Shown here piece after piece: positions 11,410 through 21,010 of a stretch of 64,000 nt of DNA. Positions within the stretch are counted from its first letter, which is position 1. Every line of letters begins with the position of its first letter. The notes beneath the pieces are model-generated. The model saw only the letters and a program-made list of their open reading frames with translations, was not told the origin of the DNA and ran no database searches. The position numbers and the translations under genes are program-made. Source of the stretch: Microglena sp. YARC (taxonomy: Eukaryota > Chlorophyta > Chlorophyceae > Chlamydomonadales > Chlamydomonadaceae); assembly GCA_022414725.1 (NCBI GenBank), contig CM039463.1:28464569-28528568 (forward strand), read 5' to 3'.

Positions 11410-11930
11410 TGTAGTGTATAGGTGTGGCCCTGGATGCTCGCCCATTTACGAGGGGTGTTCAGGAGAATGGGTTGGTGTTTGAGAGAGTCTATCAAGTACC
11501 ACTCACCCTGGAAGTGTTTGATTGTGGCTGCATGGCCAAATACCGTGCTGAAGTTGAGTATGCATGCCTGGTGGGGGTGGAGGCGCTCTAATATCTGTTC
11601 CTTTGTGCTGCCCGGCATGATGCCCTTGGGGTATGTCTCTCGGTGTCCATGGTTAGGAAGGGGAAGCTGAGCAGGGGTGTAAGGGGGGTTATACAACGGG
11701 GTGAGGATGCCCACAATGGGGTGGTGTAGATGTAGGAAGGAGCCAAGCAGGGGGACTGAGAAGTTGCCCTGGCCGTGTCCAGTTGTGTAGTGCTCGTCCC
11801 TAATTCTACGGCGGCTGGTGTGGAGGTGATCAGCGTATGCGAGGATAGCTAGGGGTTCTATGTACGGACCTCCTAGGTAGGTATTTATGGCGTGGGACTG
11901 GCAGAAATTATATGCTTGGGGTTCCCAGTA
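11410..11930 (-). CDS. Josephin-like cysteine-protease domain (complete copy) in the LINE
   Basis: The frame starts YWEPQAYNFCQSHAINTYLG and about 140 residues later has GHAATIKHFQGEWYLIDSL. In Josephin deubiquitinases (ataxin-3 family) an oxyanion Gln is followed after four residues by the catalytic Cys, then x2-His and x2-Asn. A catalytic His then precedes a Trp by eleven residues and an Asn/Asp-Ser follows. The spacing here is the same at each point: Q-x4-C-x2-H-x2-N, and H-x10-W-x3-D-S. No Met precedes the domain in this frame, so it is likely internal to a polyprotein or frameshifted from the frame above. A role in removing ubiquitin, or in processing an element protein, is inference. 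Confidence 0.7.
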
Positions 11931-12028
11931 TGGGAGGTGGGGTTGGGAGGGAGAAGAGGGAGGGGGAGAGGGGGTTGGTCTCCTCCTCTACACGTGGGTG
12001 GGGGGTGGGCAGTTGGATCTGGATGTGT

Positions 12029-14086
12029 TTAGGCTGGTGGGGATGGCTGGGTGGGGAGGCTGTTGGTGGCCTGGGGACCCCCAAGTTGGCTATTCATTGA
12101 GTGGGCCTGGCAGAGGTCGAATACTTGAGGTTCCCAGTATGAGGGGTGGGGCGGGGGTAGGGGGGTATGGAGTGGGGGCGAGGTCTGACCCCTTCCTCTA
12201 CAGGTGGGGTGAGGGGGCAGGCAAGCGGGTTGAGGTGTAATTAGGCTAGTGAGGATGGTGAGGTGTATGAGGCTGGTGATGACCTGGGGAGTCATGAGGT
12301 AATACAAGCAGGTGGTTACCGGGAGGTAATATAATAGCATGGAGGTTCCGATGATGAGGCAGGGGGCGGCAGGGGACCACGTCTTCTTACATGAGCATCT
12401 CCGTGCCTTATAGATAAAAGCCTTGCTGCCTCTTCCCTGTCTACGTCTAGTAGCTCTGTTTAGGGTAGGGGGGGGGCTGTCTGGCAGGGTCAGGTAGATG
12501 CATGTGGTGATTAATGCCCATCCCGCTATTATAATGTTCCATAGTATGAGCCCCTGGGCCCATGCGTCTGAGGCATAGGGAGTGAGCCACCACCGAAAAA
12601 TACTAGAAATGGTATCACCATGAGGGCACATGCTCAGGTATGGATTTACCCAGGAGTGTCTTTGGGCCATCCTCTGATCACACCTAGGTTGCACATGGTG
12701 TACATATTGGGCCAGGGTGCCTACTCTACTGGATGCTTTTGGGGAGAGGGGCTTTAGCTTCTTTGTGGGAAGGCTTGTTACTTCTTTGGGGGAAGATTTG
12801 TGCTTCTTTGGAGGAAGGCTTGTTGCTCCTTTGTAGGAAGACTTGCTCGTTTGTAATGAGGCTTGTTGCTTCTTTGTAGGAAGACTTGTGCTCGTTTGTA
12901 ATGAGGCTTGTTGCTTCTTTGTAGGAAGACTTGTGCTCGTTTGTAATGAGGCTTGTTGCTTCTTTGTAGGAAGACTTGTGCTCGTTTGTAATGAGGCTTG
13001 TTGCTTCTTTGTAGGAAGACTTGTGCTCGTTTGTAATGAGGCTTGTTGCTTCTTTGTAGGAAGACTTGTGCTCGTTTGTAATGAGGCTTGTTGCTTCTTT
13101 GTAGGAAGACTTGTGCTCTTTTGGAGAGAGGCTTGTGCTCCTTTGGGGGGAGACTTGGTGTTTATTATGATGATGACTTTTTGGTGGGGGCATGCTGTGT
13201 GTGAAGGGTCGTACGATGGTATGATTGCAAGGTGGCATGGTCTCTTCAGGTGGGTATTGACAGCAAGTTGGTGATCTAGATTTTGGGTGTTGGCATGGTC
13301 ACCTGGTCGCATGGTTGCATGGTTGAGAAATCGTCTCATGTGGGTCCTGGCGGCAGGTTGGTGATCTGAGTTCGCTGCATTGCCCTGATCGCATGGTCGC
13401 GTTAGGTTGGAATTGGTAGCAAGGCGGTGTTCTATATTCGCAGAGCCGCTAGTATGGATCTTACCCTGCTTCGGCTTTTCTTGTTTCGACTCTCCTTGCT
13501 TATGCAATTCTTGTGCGGCACGGGGGCTAATTTTGTACATGATTGGGCAAATTGTGTCGCGCTTGAGCTGTTCGAGTGATGAGGCCTTAGTATTTGTGGT
13601 AGTTGCCAGGAGTCGTTTATGACGATCGGTCTGCGGGTCCGCGTTCGGAAGGGTAATGTGACGCTCGGTGGGAAGGTCCGCGTTCGAAAAAGCAGGTAGC
13701 TGTCCTGGGTACCTGCATAGAGGGGGAAAGTGTTCGTTACTAGGTTTCTCGATTGCATGGAGCCTTCGCTCCTGGCAGCGACCATCAAGAATGCACCAGG
13801 GATACGCGCTTTGCATCCCCCCCTGTTGGGAAGTCCAGGGAGAGGCGCATTCTGTCCGGAAATTCATACTTCCGACTGCCCAGAGGTGCAGCCGACCAAA
13901 ATAACCGCATATCACCCTGCGATCACAGCGATTGCTGCAACTCGCGTCAGATGTTGAAGACAGCCACTTCGATAGCAGCATCGCCTCTGCGGAAGCATGA
14001 GCTCCTGTTTGGTTGCAGTTTCGGGGAGAGTTGACCAAAACTGCACGAAACAGAGAGCAGGTGGTATCATTCGGTAGCGCTGACAC
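12029..14086 (-). CDS. LINE ORF1-like frame with repeats, hydrophobic segments and first protease motif
   Basis: This open frame of 685 codons starts about 100 bases inside the element's 5' end. The first ~300 residues are basic and unrecognised. Residues ~300-440 are encoded by a 45-bp tandem repeat and read as 15-residue S/K/Q-rich repeats. Two hydrophobic stretches follow (around LILWNIIIAGWALITTCIYL and a second rich in L, Y, T and I), which could be membrane segments. The frame ends with YWEPQ-x4-CQAH, the opening motif of a Josephin-like protease, after which it stops near 12029. No RRM, esterase or ORF1 zinc knuckle is evident. Whether this is a separate protein or the N-terminus of the polyprotein is unclear. 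Confidence 0.55.
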   Translation of the reverse strand: MSALPNDTTCSLFRAVLVNSPRNCNQTGAHASAEAMLLSKWLSSTSDASCSNRCDRRVICGYFGRLHLWAVGSMNFRTECASPWTSQQGGMQSAYPWCILDGRCQERRLHAIEKPSNEHFPPLCRYPGQLPAFSNADLPTERHITLPNADPQTDRHKRLLATTTNTKASSLEQLKRDTICPIMYKISPRAAQELHKQGESKQEKPKQGKIHTSGSANIEHRLATNSNLTRPCDQGNAANSDHQPAARTHMRRFLNHATMRPGDHANTQNLDHQLAVNTHLKRPCHLAIIPSYDPSHTACPHQKVIIIINTKSPPKGAQASLQKSTSLPTKKQQASLQTSTSLPTKKQQASLQTSTSLPTKKQQASLQTSTSLPTKKQQASLQTSTSLPTKKQQASLQTSTSLPTKKQQASLQTSKSSYKGATSLPPKKHKSSPKEVTSLPTKKLKPLSPKASSRVGTLAQYVHHVQPRCDQRMAQRHSWVNPYLSMCPHGDTISSIFRWWLTPYASDAWAQGLILWNIIIAGWALITTCIYLTLPDSPPPTLNRATRRRQGRGSKAFIYKARRCSCKKTWSPAAPCLIIGTSMLLYYLPVTTCLYYLMTPQVITSLIHLTILTSLITPQPACLPPHPTCRGRGQTSPPLHTPLPPPHPSYWEPQVFDLCQAHSMNSQLGGPQATNSLPTQPSPPA
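12837..13130. repeat. 45-bp tandem repeat inside LINE ORF1
   Basis: There are about six near-perfect 45-bp units, each containing GAAGACTTGTGCTCGTTTGT followed by a GAGGCTTGTTGCTTC block. Because 45 is a multiple of three and the unit has few stops, several frames on both strands stay open across it. Confidence 0.95.
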
Positions 14087-14186
14087 AGGAGGATGCGAAT
14101 GCTAAGAAGGAGAATGAGTAGCGAGAAGGTTACATGGGAAATTCGAATGGTGTAGTCCCTAGCATCAAGACTTTATTTACCCTTCT

Positions 14187-14197
14187 GAAAGGTCTTG
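14187..14197 (+). repeat. LINE target-site duplication, right copy
   Basis: GAAAGGTCTTG is the right copy of the 11-bp duplication. The helicase reading frame resumes directly with it. Confidence 0.95.
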
Positions 14198-15151
14198 TAT
14201 CTATGCATCGGAGCCCCTGTTCTTGTAACCAAGAACCAGAGGCACTTAAAGGGCGTATCGAACGGGACACCCGGTATTGTCGAAGAAATAACTGAGCAAT
14301 TTGTTATGATACGCCTTGTTGAAGACCCAAGTAGAGTGGTCAAAATTTATCGTGGGTATGATCGGGTGTACATCGCTCGGGCGTCAATTGTACGAAAGAT
14401 GTTTCCGTTAGAACTGTCTTTTGCAAGAACATCCTTCAAGGTTCAAGGTCGCACCATTCATGGGCAGCTGGTGATCGATATGCGAGACTTGAAAAAACCG
14501 GGTGAGGCATATGTTGCATTCTCTAGGGCCGTAGACATTGAGAATGTTTTCATTCTGCCCAAGGGGATTGTTCTCACACCCGACATGTTCACACCCCACA
14601 TACCTAATGACTTCTTCGAAGACGGTGACTTTGAGGACGATGATCTTATGGTGTAGTACTTGGGGTATAATTGCCTTAATATTACCTTGTTATATATATA
14701 CAAATTATCACCACTATTATTACAACTACTACATTTAGTTCATATTAAACCTAGATTATTAATATTGTACTTAATTTTACCACTACTACATTGCACTTAT
14801 CTATACTATTCTATACTACATTAAACCACCTATTACACAACTTGTTTTGTTCAGACATTATAGGATGACTCTCTTATATCTAAAGTTTACAAATTGGGAC
14901 ATGCTAACAATGCTGTTGTTAGCATGTCCCAATTTGCATACATTAGATCTTAGAGAGTCATCAATATTGGAGTATTTTACTCATTATTCCTCCCAATTCG
15001 GTCTCACATGTATTGAGCTTTCAATGTATAACCTTGAGTTTCACTTGTTATACTATCCAAATGTTCAATCATGATAGCGTCTGTGAGTCCTTTAACAACT
15101 GTGCTGCTGTAAGTCTAGTTTGTTGTCCAGGTACTCATCAATTTGAACGAG
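14198..15151. repeat. Segmental duplication copy A, right part
   Basis: This matches 19983-20936 in copy B. It includes the helicase 3' end, an AT-rich stretch and a long inverted repeat. Identity stops sharply after AATTTGAACGAG in both copies; a minisatellite follows here, and unrelated sequence leading to another gene follows copy B. Confidence 0.9.
14864..14962. repeat. Long inverted repeat (hairpin), copy A
   Basis: The inner arms of 20 bp are perfect (14891-14910 and 14916-14935) around the five-base loop TGCTG. The outer arms 14864-14883 and 14943-14962 pair with one or two mismatches. Copy B has the same structure at about 20649-20747. It lies 200 bases past the helicase stop. Confidence 0.95.
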
Positions 15152-15915
15152 ATGATCACATTGCCTCAGGTGTGTCACATACAGGTGTTGCACATACAGC
15201 CACCTTGATCACCTTGGTCACCTTGATCACATTGCCTCAATTGTTGCACGTACAGCCATCTTGATCACATTGATCACATTGCCTCAGGTGTGTCACATAA
15301 AGGTGTTGCACATACAGCCACCTTGATCACCTTGGTCACCTTGATCACATTGCCTCAAGTGTTGCACATACAGCCACCTTAATAACTTTGATCACATTGC
15401 CTCAGGTGTGTCACATACAGGTGTTGCACATACAGACACCTTGATCACATTGCCTCAGGTGTTTCACATACAGGTGTTGCACATACAGCCACCTTGATCA
15501 CATTGCCTCAAGTGTTGCACATACAGCCACCTTGATCACATTGATCACATTGCCTCAGGTGTGTCACATACAGGTGTTGCACATACAGCCACCTTGATCA
15601 CATAGCCTCAGGTATTGCACATACAGCCACCTTGATCACATTGATCACATTGCCTCAGGTGTGTCACATACAGGTGTTGCACATACAGCCACCTTGATCA
15701 CATTGATCTCATTGTCTCGGCTGTGTCACATACAAGTGTTGCACATACAGCCACCTTGATCACATTGCCTCAGGTGTGTATGTCGTAATTAGGCTTGTAG
15801 CCCCCAGCTGCCACATACAACAACCTTGATCACATTGCTTCAGGTGCTTCTGTAGTAATTAGACTTGTAGCCCCCAGCAGCCACATACAGCCACCTTGAG
15901 CACATTGCCTCAATT
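15152..15915. repeat. Minisatellite of TTGATCACATTGCCTCAGG units
   Basis: Variable units combine CCTTGATCACATTGCCTCAG, GTGTGTCACATACAGGTG and TTGCACATACAGCCA blocks, about 50-100 bp per higher-order unit. It begins exactly where copy A ends. I see no gene in it. Confidence 0.9.
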
Positions 15916-16230
15916 GATATCTAGTATTGTGCAAAGGCTATCTATTATTGTGCAAAGGCTATGTAGTATGCTGGTGAATACAAAGCATGTTTAAAAAACA
16001 GGTCGGGAATCAAAAGGGAAAGTCTGTGCAGGGGCTGCAGCTATCTATTATCGTGCAAGGCTATATATTACCGTGCAAAGGCTATCTATTATCGTGGAAA
16101 GGCTATATATTACCGTGCAAAGGCTATTTATTATCGTGCAAAGGCTATATATTATCATTCAAAGGCTATCTATTATCGTGGACAGGCTATCTATTGTCGT
16201 GCAAAGGCTATCTATTATCGCGGAAAGGCT
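15916..16230. repeat. Short tandem repeat of GCTATCTATTATCGTGCAAAG units
   Basis: There are about ten 21-22-bp units of the type AAAGGCTATCTATTATCGTG with A/C and T/A variation. Several frames are open only because of the repeat. Confidence 0.9.
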
Positions 16231-16520
16231 ATCTTGGTCTCACACTTGCACGTGTGGTATTGCACCTATCCTAATAAGGCAACAAATGGGTATTCTTTTG
16301 GTCCCACACTTGCACGTGTGGTATTGCACCTATCCTAATAAGGCAACAGATGTGTACTCCTTTGGTCTCACACTTGCACGTGTGGTACTGCACCTATTAT
16401 AATAAGGCAACAGATGTGTACTCCTTTGGTCTCACACTTGCACGTGTGGTATTGCACCTATCCTAATAAGGCAACAGATGTGTACTCCTTTGGTCTCACA
16501 CTTGCTCTTGTGGTATTGCA
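16231..16520. repeat. ~64-bp tandem repeat (GGTCTCACACTTGCACGTGTGG units)
   Basis: There are about four and a half units, each with CACACTTGCACGTGTGG, TATTGCACCTATCCTAATAA and GGCAACAGATGTGTACTCC blocks. The block CCACACTTGCACGTGTGG is itself nearly palindromic. Confidence 0.9.
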
Positions 16521-16531
16521 GCTATCTGCAC

Positions 16532-16738
16532 CACTGGTTTCCTTTTTGGCTATGAGCAGCAAGTTCTAGGCAGCACCCCTGGCTGGCTAATCAGCCAAAC
16601 CTAAAGCAACCTAGTGCACTTTGAAGCTGACATAAAGAGCTTTCTAGTGCTGCTGAAATTGTGAGGCTTAGCCGAGTGGCTGGACCACTGAGCTGCCTAG
16701 AAGCTGCTGCTAGTAGTCAAAAAGAAGAAGAAAAAGGG
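16532..16738. mobile_element. Foldback/MITE of the CACTGTTT family, degenerate
   Basis: The left end CACTGGTTTCCTTTTTGGCT and the right end are inverted copies over about 33 bp (left TTCTAGGCAGC against right GCTGCCTAGAA). The flanks ATCTGCAC (16524-16531) and ATCTGTAC (16739-16746) match at seven of eight bases, as expected of an 8-bp hAT target duplication. The extreme right end is not conserved. Confidence 0.55.
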
Positions 16739-16867
16739 ATCTGTACATGCAATAAAGCTGTTCAGCCTGCATATACTATTGAGTCTGATCCCGAGGCCCC
16801 TACAGAAGCAATTATTACACAACATGTAGACGTGATTCAATGAGCATGCATGTATGTATAATGTATT

Positions 16868-16898
16868 AATGTGGTGGGTGGGTGGGTGGGTGGGTTAC
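16868..16898. repeat. (GGGT)n microsatellite
   Basis: A GTGG/GTGGGTGGG run lies just before copy B begins. Confidence 0.9.
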
Positions 16899-19073
16899 CC
16901 TAGTAATTTTATTACTGACATTTTTTGCTAAGTTAAAGTTTGAAGATAAGGATTATTTCCTTAGTGGGTCTAGAATTAAGAGCAGTGAGAAAAGTAAATT
17001 GTCTCTCTTTTTGATCTACGCTCAGAGCACAGCTGAGTGTATCGATTTTAAGAACATGGTAACAAAGGTGTATTTGAAACACCTTGACAATGTGAAAGAT
17101 CTGGAGGGCTACCCCATGGTAAGCTTCTTCAAGGGCTCAAATTTGAAGCAATTGCTTGCCAAAAAAAGCCCCCCAGGTATATTTCGTGTCCCTGTTTGTA
17201 TGCGTTTGTGTTTTTCTGCAGCCTCAGAGGTCCCTAAGTTGGACCTGCAGGTTTATTACCGGTATATGTATCCTAGCAGTATAATTGTACTTGCAGTAAA
17301 TATCAGCTTTATTAGGGGTCCATATGGTTCGACATGCTATTAGTCTGATGATGCCTTTTTGGCGAAACATCTTTTGGTGCGCTTTACAGGCCGTACCATA
17401 CTGACCTTGCTGGCGGGCCCTGAGGCCGCCGGCTCCTATTGCAATTAGTTCTGGCAAGTCCATCTTGCCTTTATCTCAACACTATCGTTGTACTATATGT
17501 GTAACAACTGTGTCGCTACCTACTGTGCCTCTGCCCCATCGTCTACGAGAAGCAAGAGAAACTTCAAAACATGTCACCTATGTAAACCCGTGTCTCTTTC
17601 CTCCCCTTAATAACCACGTTTTGCAGTTGAGAATACAAGTCGGACCTCCCCCCCTCCCCCAACCACTCAGTACTCTCTCAGGCTCCAAGCTAGATACGGC
17701 CATCCACTTACGTATTGTATCAAATTTCTCATTTTAAATGAGATCAGAGGCTTTATTTACATATGACAGATATGTAAACCTGTGGTAGATCCTGTTATGC
17801 TACAACATGTAGCTGTAGCATGACGTGTTACAAGGCACGCGAGAGAGCTGCGTGGCTGGCCTGGATGACTACCAGGCCAAGCCACGAGCTGTGTGCTAGC
17901 TAGTGCCCCCTGCTGGGTGAACACGGCAGGCCCGCTGTAGACCCTGACCTAGTTGTACTGGTCTACATGTACTGGCGCTCTCTTGTTATCACTATCGAGT
18001 ATCAATATAACAGCTCCTAGCTTAAAAGGTGCATTCTTTTAACATCCGAGTGTCCCATACACCGTATATTGTCAACACTGTATATCTTGTTCGTTAAACA
18101 GATAGAGAGATATTTTATCACCAGTCCCAAAACTCAGCACCACATTCCAAGGTAAATCCAAACCCAAGGATATTTGGCCGTGCAGGTACAGGATAAGGCA
18201 AAAGAATGAATGTCCATTGTAACCCAGAACGTCATCACTGTAAAGGCCCAAATACCTATATTTCTGGCATTCGCTGACCACCGGTAAGAAAACTTATAAG
18301 TAACGAGGTGTAGATCTGAAGGCCAATGACTATGATAAAGGAGGACTTTTTATGGGCACATTTTCAGGGTTATGGAGGAGAAATGTTTAGCAGATATCAT
18401 GGATGGCTTCACTCAGCAAACTATTGAATTTAATGATACTGGAGGAGGGGGGGGGGGAGGGGGAGGAGCAAGCAATTTGCTGCTCGCCGTCTTCCACTTT
18501 GCCTAAGTAGGCTAGTAGGCTACCCCTGGACTGTAGCATACTAATACACAGACGATAGGATGATGTACATCGCTTAGTACTCTCTAGTAATGATCCGATA
18601 TGATGATGATGATACATTTTTCTGGGCAGTTGTAGACTTGTAGAGTATAAAAATGCAATGGATGAATGGACACTTGTTGTAAGTCTGTAACATACTTTTC
18701 CACGTTTCTTGTCCCTACAGTCTCCAGTCTCCAACCAACTTGGGGGTCCCAAGTAAACGCCCCCATTAAAAACGCCCCCAGTAAAAACTCAAAAAAGGCA
18801 GTTGCGTGAAATAAGCATTTTTAAAGGGCCCATTTGTAAAACTCAGATTGTTCAAGTGAACTTCGTGCTGGTACGCAAAAGGCGGTTGCAATAAAGAAGC
18901 AACCAAAAATGACCCAATGTAGTACCCTAGTTCGTTTCTCCTTTTCGATTTCCCAGGTGTAATACATAAGCTGGGGTATCAACGCACACAACCTAACATA
19001 GTATTGCGCCTCCTCCTATCGAAGAAGAGGATTCCAAAAGGGAGAGCGAGAAAGAGAGAGTGTTATTACCGGT

Positions 19074-19136
<63 letters not shown>

Positions 19137-19169
19137 GGCCAACTAGAAGAAAGTAATTGTTAGTGCATC

Positions 19170-20441
19170 CAAGGCCCTGGTGGACATGGTAAGTCACATG
19201 TGATAACAGCCGCAATAGCATACTTAACTGGCCATATGAAGAAGAAAGTAATTGTTAGTGCATCTACAGCCTTTGCTGCCGGCCTGATTGGGCTTAATGG
19301 TTTAACCACTCACTACGCATTTGGATTCACTTCTGCTGCTTGGATCCCTGTGTCTAACCATGCTGTCAACATGTTCATAGATTTGGCAGATGTGGTCTTC
19401 ATAGATGAGGTTAGTATGTGCCTAGGTGGTTTCTTGCAAGAGATCCATCAAAGGTCTATTGATGCGTCCGCGATGAGTAACGATGAACCATTTGCAGGTA
19501 AGGTGGTTGTGTTTTCGGGAGATGTCCACCAACTGCCCGCTGTCTGTGTTGATAGGAGTTGCTCAGATATGTCCAAATGTCCCCATCAGCCCTACCGGTG
19601 GCCCATGTGGAACCTTTTCAAGGAGTTATCGTTAAACACCAATCACCGCCAGAATCCCAATGCCCCGGAGTTTATCAACGCTTTGAACCATATGCGATGC
19701 GAACGGTTTGAACTTGGCTGCCAGCACCTTGAATTGCTGCAAACGAGGGTAGTCCCTCTCGATAGCGACTTCGAACCATCCGAAGATGCGACTATTGTAA
19801 GTGGTTTGAACAAGGATAAGGACGAGTATAGTTTAGCTCAGCTAAGGAAATATTTCCCTGCCGAAGGTATTGTAACCATAAAGGCCAACGACTCAATCTT
19901 GCGAGCTGAAAGAATAACTCCCCTAGATATAGAATTTTTGGAGGAAAAGCTCGAGCAGCGTGCATCATACCGAAAGGTCTTGTATCTATGCATCGGAGCC
20001 CCTGTTCTTGTAACCAAGAACCAGATGCACTTAAAGGGCGTATCGAACGGGACACCCGGTATTGTCGAAGAAATAACTGAGTAATTTGTTATGATACGCC
20101 TTGTTGAAGACCCAAGTAGAGTGGTCAAAATTTCTCGTGGGTATGATCGGGTGTACATCGCTCGGGCGTCAATTGTACGAAAGATGTTTCCGTAAGAACT
20201 GTCTTTTGCAAGAACTTCCTTCAAGGTTCAAGGTCGCACCATTCATGGGCAGCTGGTGATCGATATGCGAGACTTGAAAAAACCGGGTGAGGCATATGTT
20301 GCATTCTCTAGGGCCGTAGACATTGAGAATGTTTTCATTCTGCCCAAGGGGATTGTTCTCACACCCGACATGTTCACACCCCACATACCTAATGACTTCT
20401 TCGAAGACGGTGACTTTGAGGACGATGATCTTATGGTGTAG
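19170..20441 (+). pseudogene. PIF1-like DNA helicase, copy B, with two in-frame stops
   Basis: The frame starts at a Walker A motif GPGGHGKSH and runs through FIDEVSM, FSGDVHQLPAV, NHRQN, GAPVLVTKN and NGTPGIV. It then meets TAA at 20082-20084, where copy A has CAA. A second TAA at 20193-20195 replaces a Leu codon of copy A. Past the stops the frame still shows the TIHG motif V end and YVAFSRA, ending at 20441. The readable length from the GTG at 19200 is 294 codons. This copy never received the LINE, so it serves as the empty-site control. It was inactivated independently by point changes, unless these are sequencing errors. Confidence 0.85.
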
Positions 20442-20648
20442 TACTTGGGGTATAATTGCCTTAATATTACCTTGTTATATATATACAAATTATCACCACT
20501 ATTATTACAACTACTACATTTAGTTCATATTAAACCTAGATTATTAATATTGTACTTAATTTTACCACAACTACATTGTACTTATCTATACTATTCTATA
20601 CTATATTAAACCACCTATTACACAACTTGTTTTGTTCAGACATTATAG

Positions 20649-20747
20649 GATGACTCTCTTAGATCTAAAGTTTACAAATTGGGACATGCTAACAATGCTG
20701 TTGTTAGCATGTCCCAATTTGCATACATTAGATCTTAGAGAGTCATC
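20649..20747. repeat. Long inverted repeat (hairpin), copy B
   Basis: This is the same structure as at 14864-14962. The left outer arm here has AGATCTAA, which pairs better with the right arm than copy A does. Confidence 0.9.
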
Positions 20748-21010
20748 AATATTGGAGTATTTTACTCATTATTCCTCCCAATTCGGTCTCACATGTATTG
20801 AGCTTTCAATGTATAACCTTGAGTTTCACTTGTTATACTATCCAAATGTTCAATCATGATAGCGTCTGTGAGTCCTTTAATAATTGTGCTGCTGTAAGTC
20901 TAGTTTGTTGTCCAGGTACTCATCAATTTGAACGAGTAATACTACACCGACCATGATCTGATGTCCGATACCTCACGTCCTACTCTTTATCTTAAACAGT
21001 TGACCCCCGC

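Larger units (their letters stand above)
3026..14186 (-). mobile_element. Dual-endonuclease LINE (Dualen/RandI-like), degenerate, inserted in helicase copy A
   Basis: The insertion is bounded by a perfect 11-bp target-site duplication GAAAGGTCTTG (3015-3025 and 14187-14197). Copy B shows the empty site around 19975. The element lies on the minus strand. Its 3' end is a short tandem tail, (CAATTT)3 on the coding strand, typical of non-LTR retrotransposons. From 5' to 3' it carries an ORF1-like frame, Josephin-like protease modules, an APE endonuclease, reverse transcriptase with YADD, RNase H, a CCHC knuckle and a PD-(D/E)XK-like region. ORF2 is broken by several frameshifts, so this copy is dead or the sequence carries indel errors. 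APE plus a C-terminal restriction-like nuclease in one element is the hallmark of Dualen; clade membership is inferred from architecture only. Confidence 0.85.
2213..14656 (+). pseudogene. PIF1-like DNA helicase, copy A, split by a LINE insertion
   Basis: PIF1-type superfamily 1B helicases unwind DNA 5'-3' using ATP. The 5' part (2213-3025) reads Walker A GPGGHGKSH, then a Walker B with FIDEVSM, motif III FSGDVHQLPAV and the NHRQN motif. The 3' part (14198-14656) continues with GAPVLVTKN, NGTPGIV, the motif V-like TSFKVQGRTIHG and motif VI YVAFSRA, ending at a stop at 14656. Without the insertion the frame would read straight through. A TAG lies three codons before the Walker A block, so the N-terminus must come from an upstream exon or is lost; the first usable start is a GTG at 2243. 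The 11.16-kb insertion follows codons for YRKVL. A 22-base stretch near 2191-2212 is repeated at about 2283-2306, suggesting local damage at the 5' end. Not functional as one frame. Confidence 0.85.
16936..20936. repeat. Segmental duplication copy B (uninterrupted)
   Basis: This is a direct copy of 1-3025 plus 14198-15151, about 4 kb, with a longer GTT run and sparse substitutions. Its left limit cannot be fixed because copy A is cut by the window edge. Between 17344 and 19169 I see no gene, only the counterparts of the copy A hairpin (around 17851) and G-run. Confidence 0.9.

Noticed and set aside
12843..13274. Plus-strand 143-codon frame of NEACCFFVGRLVL-type repeats
   Set aside because: It is the antisense of the 45-bp LINE repeat and has no start context or flanking coding signal.
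14847..15074. Frame with LLLACPNLHTLDL, resembling a leucine-rich repeat
   Set aside because: It is encoded by the hairpin arms, is only 75 codons and has no second repeat; probably chance.
15152..16520. CRISPR-like regular repeats
   Set aside because: Units are contiguous with no unique spacers, and the context is eukaryotic.
16661..16843. 60-codon plus frame near a MITE
   Set aside because: Lies within the foldback element and has no coding features.
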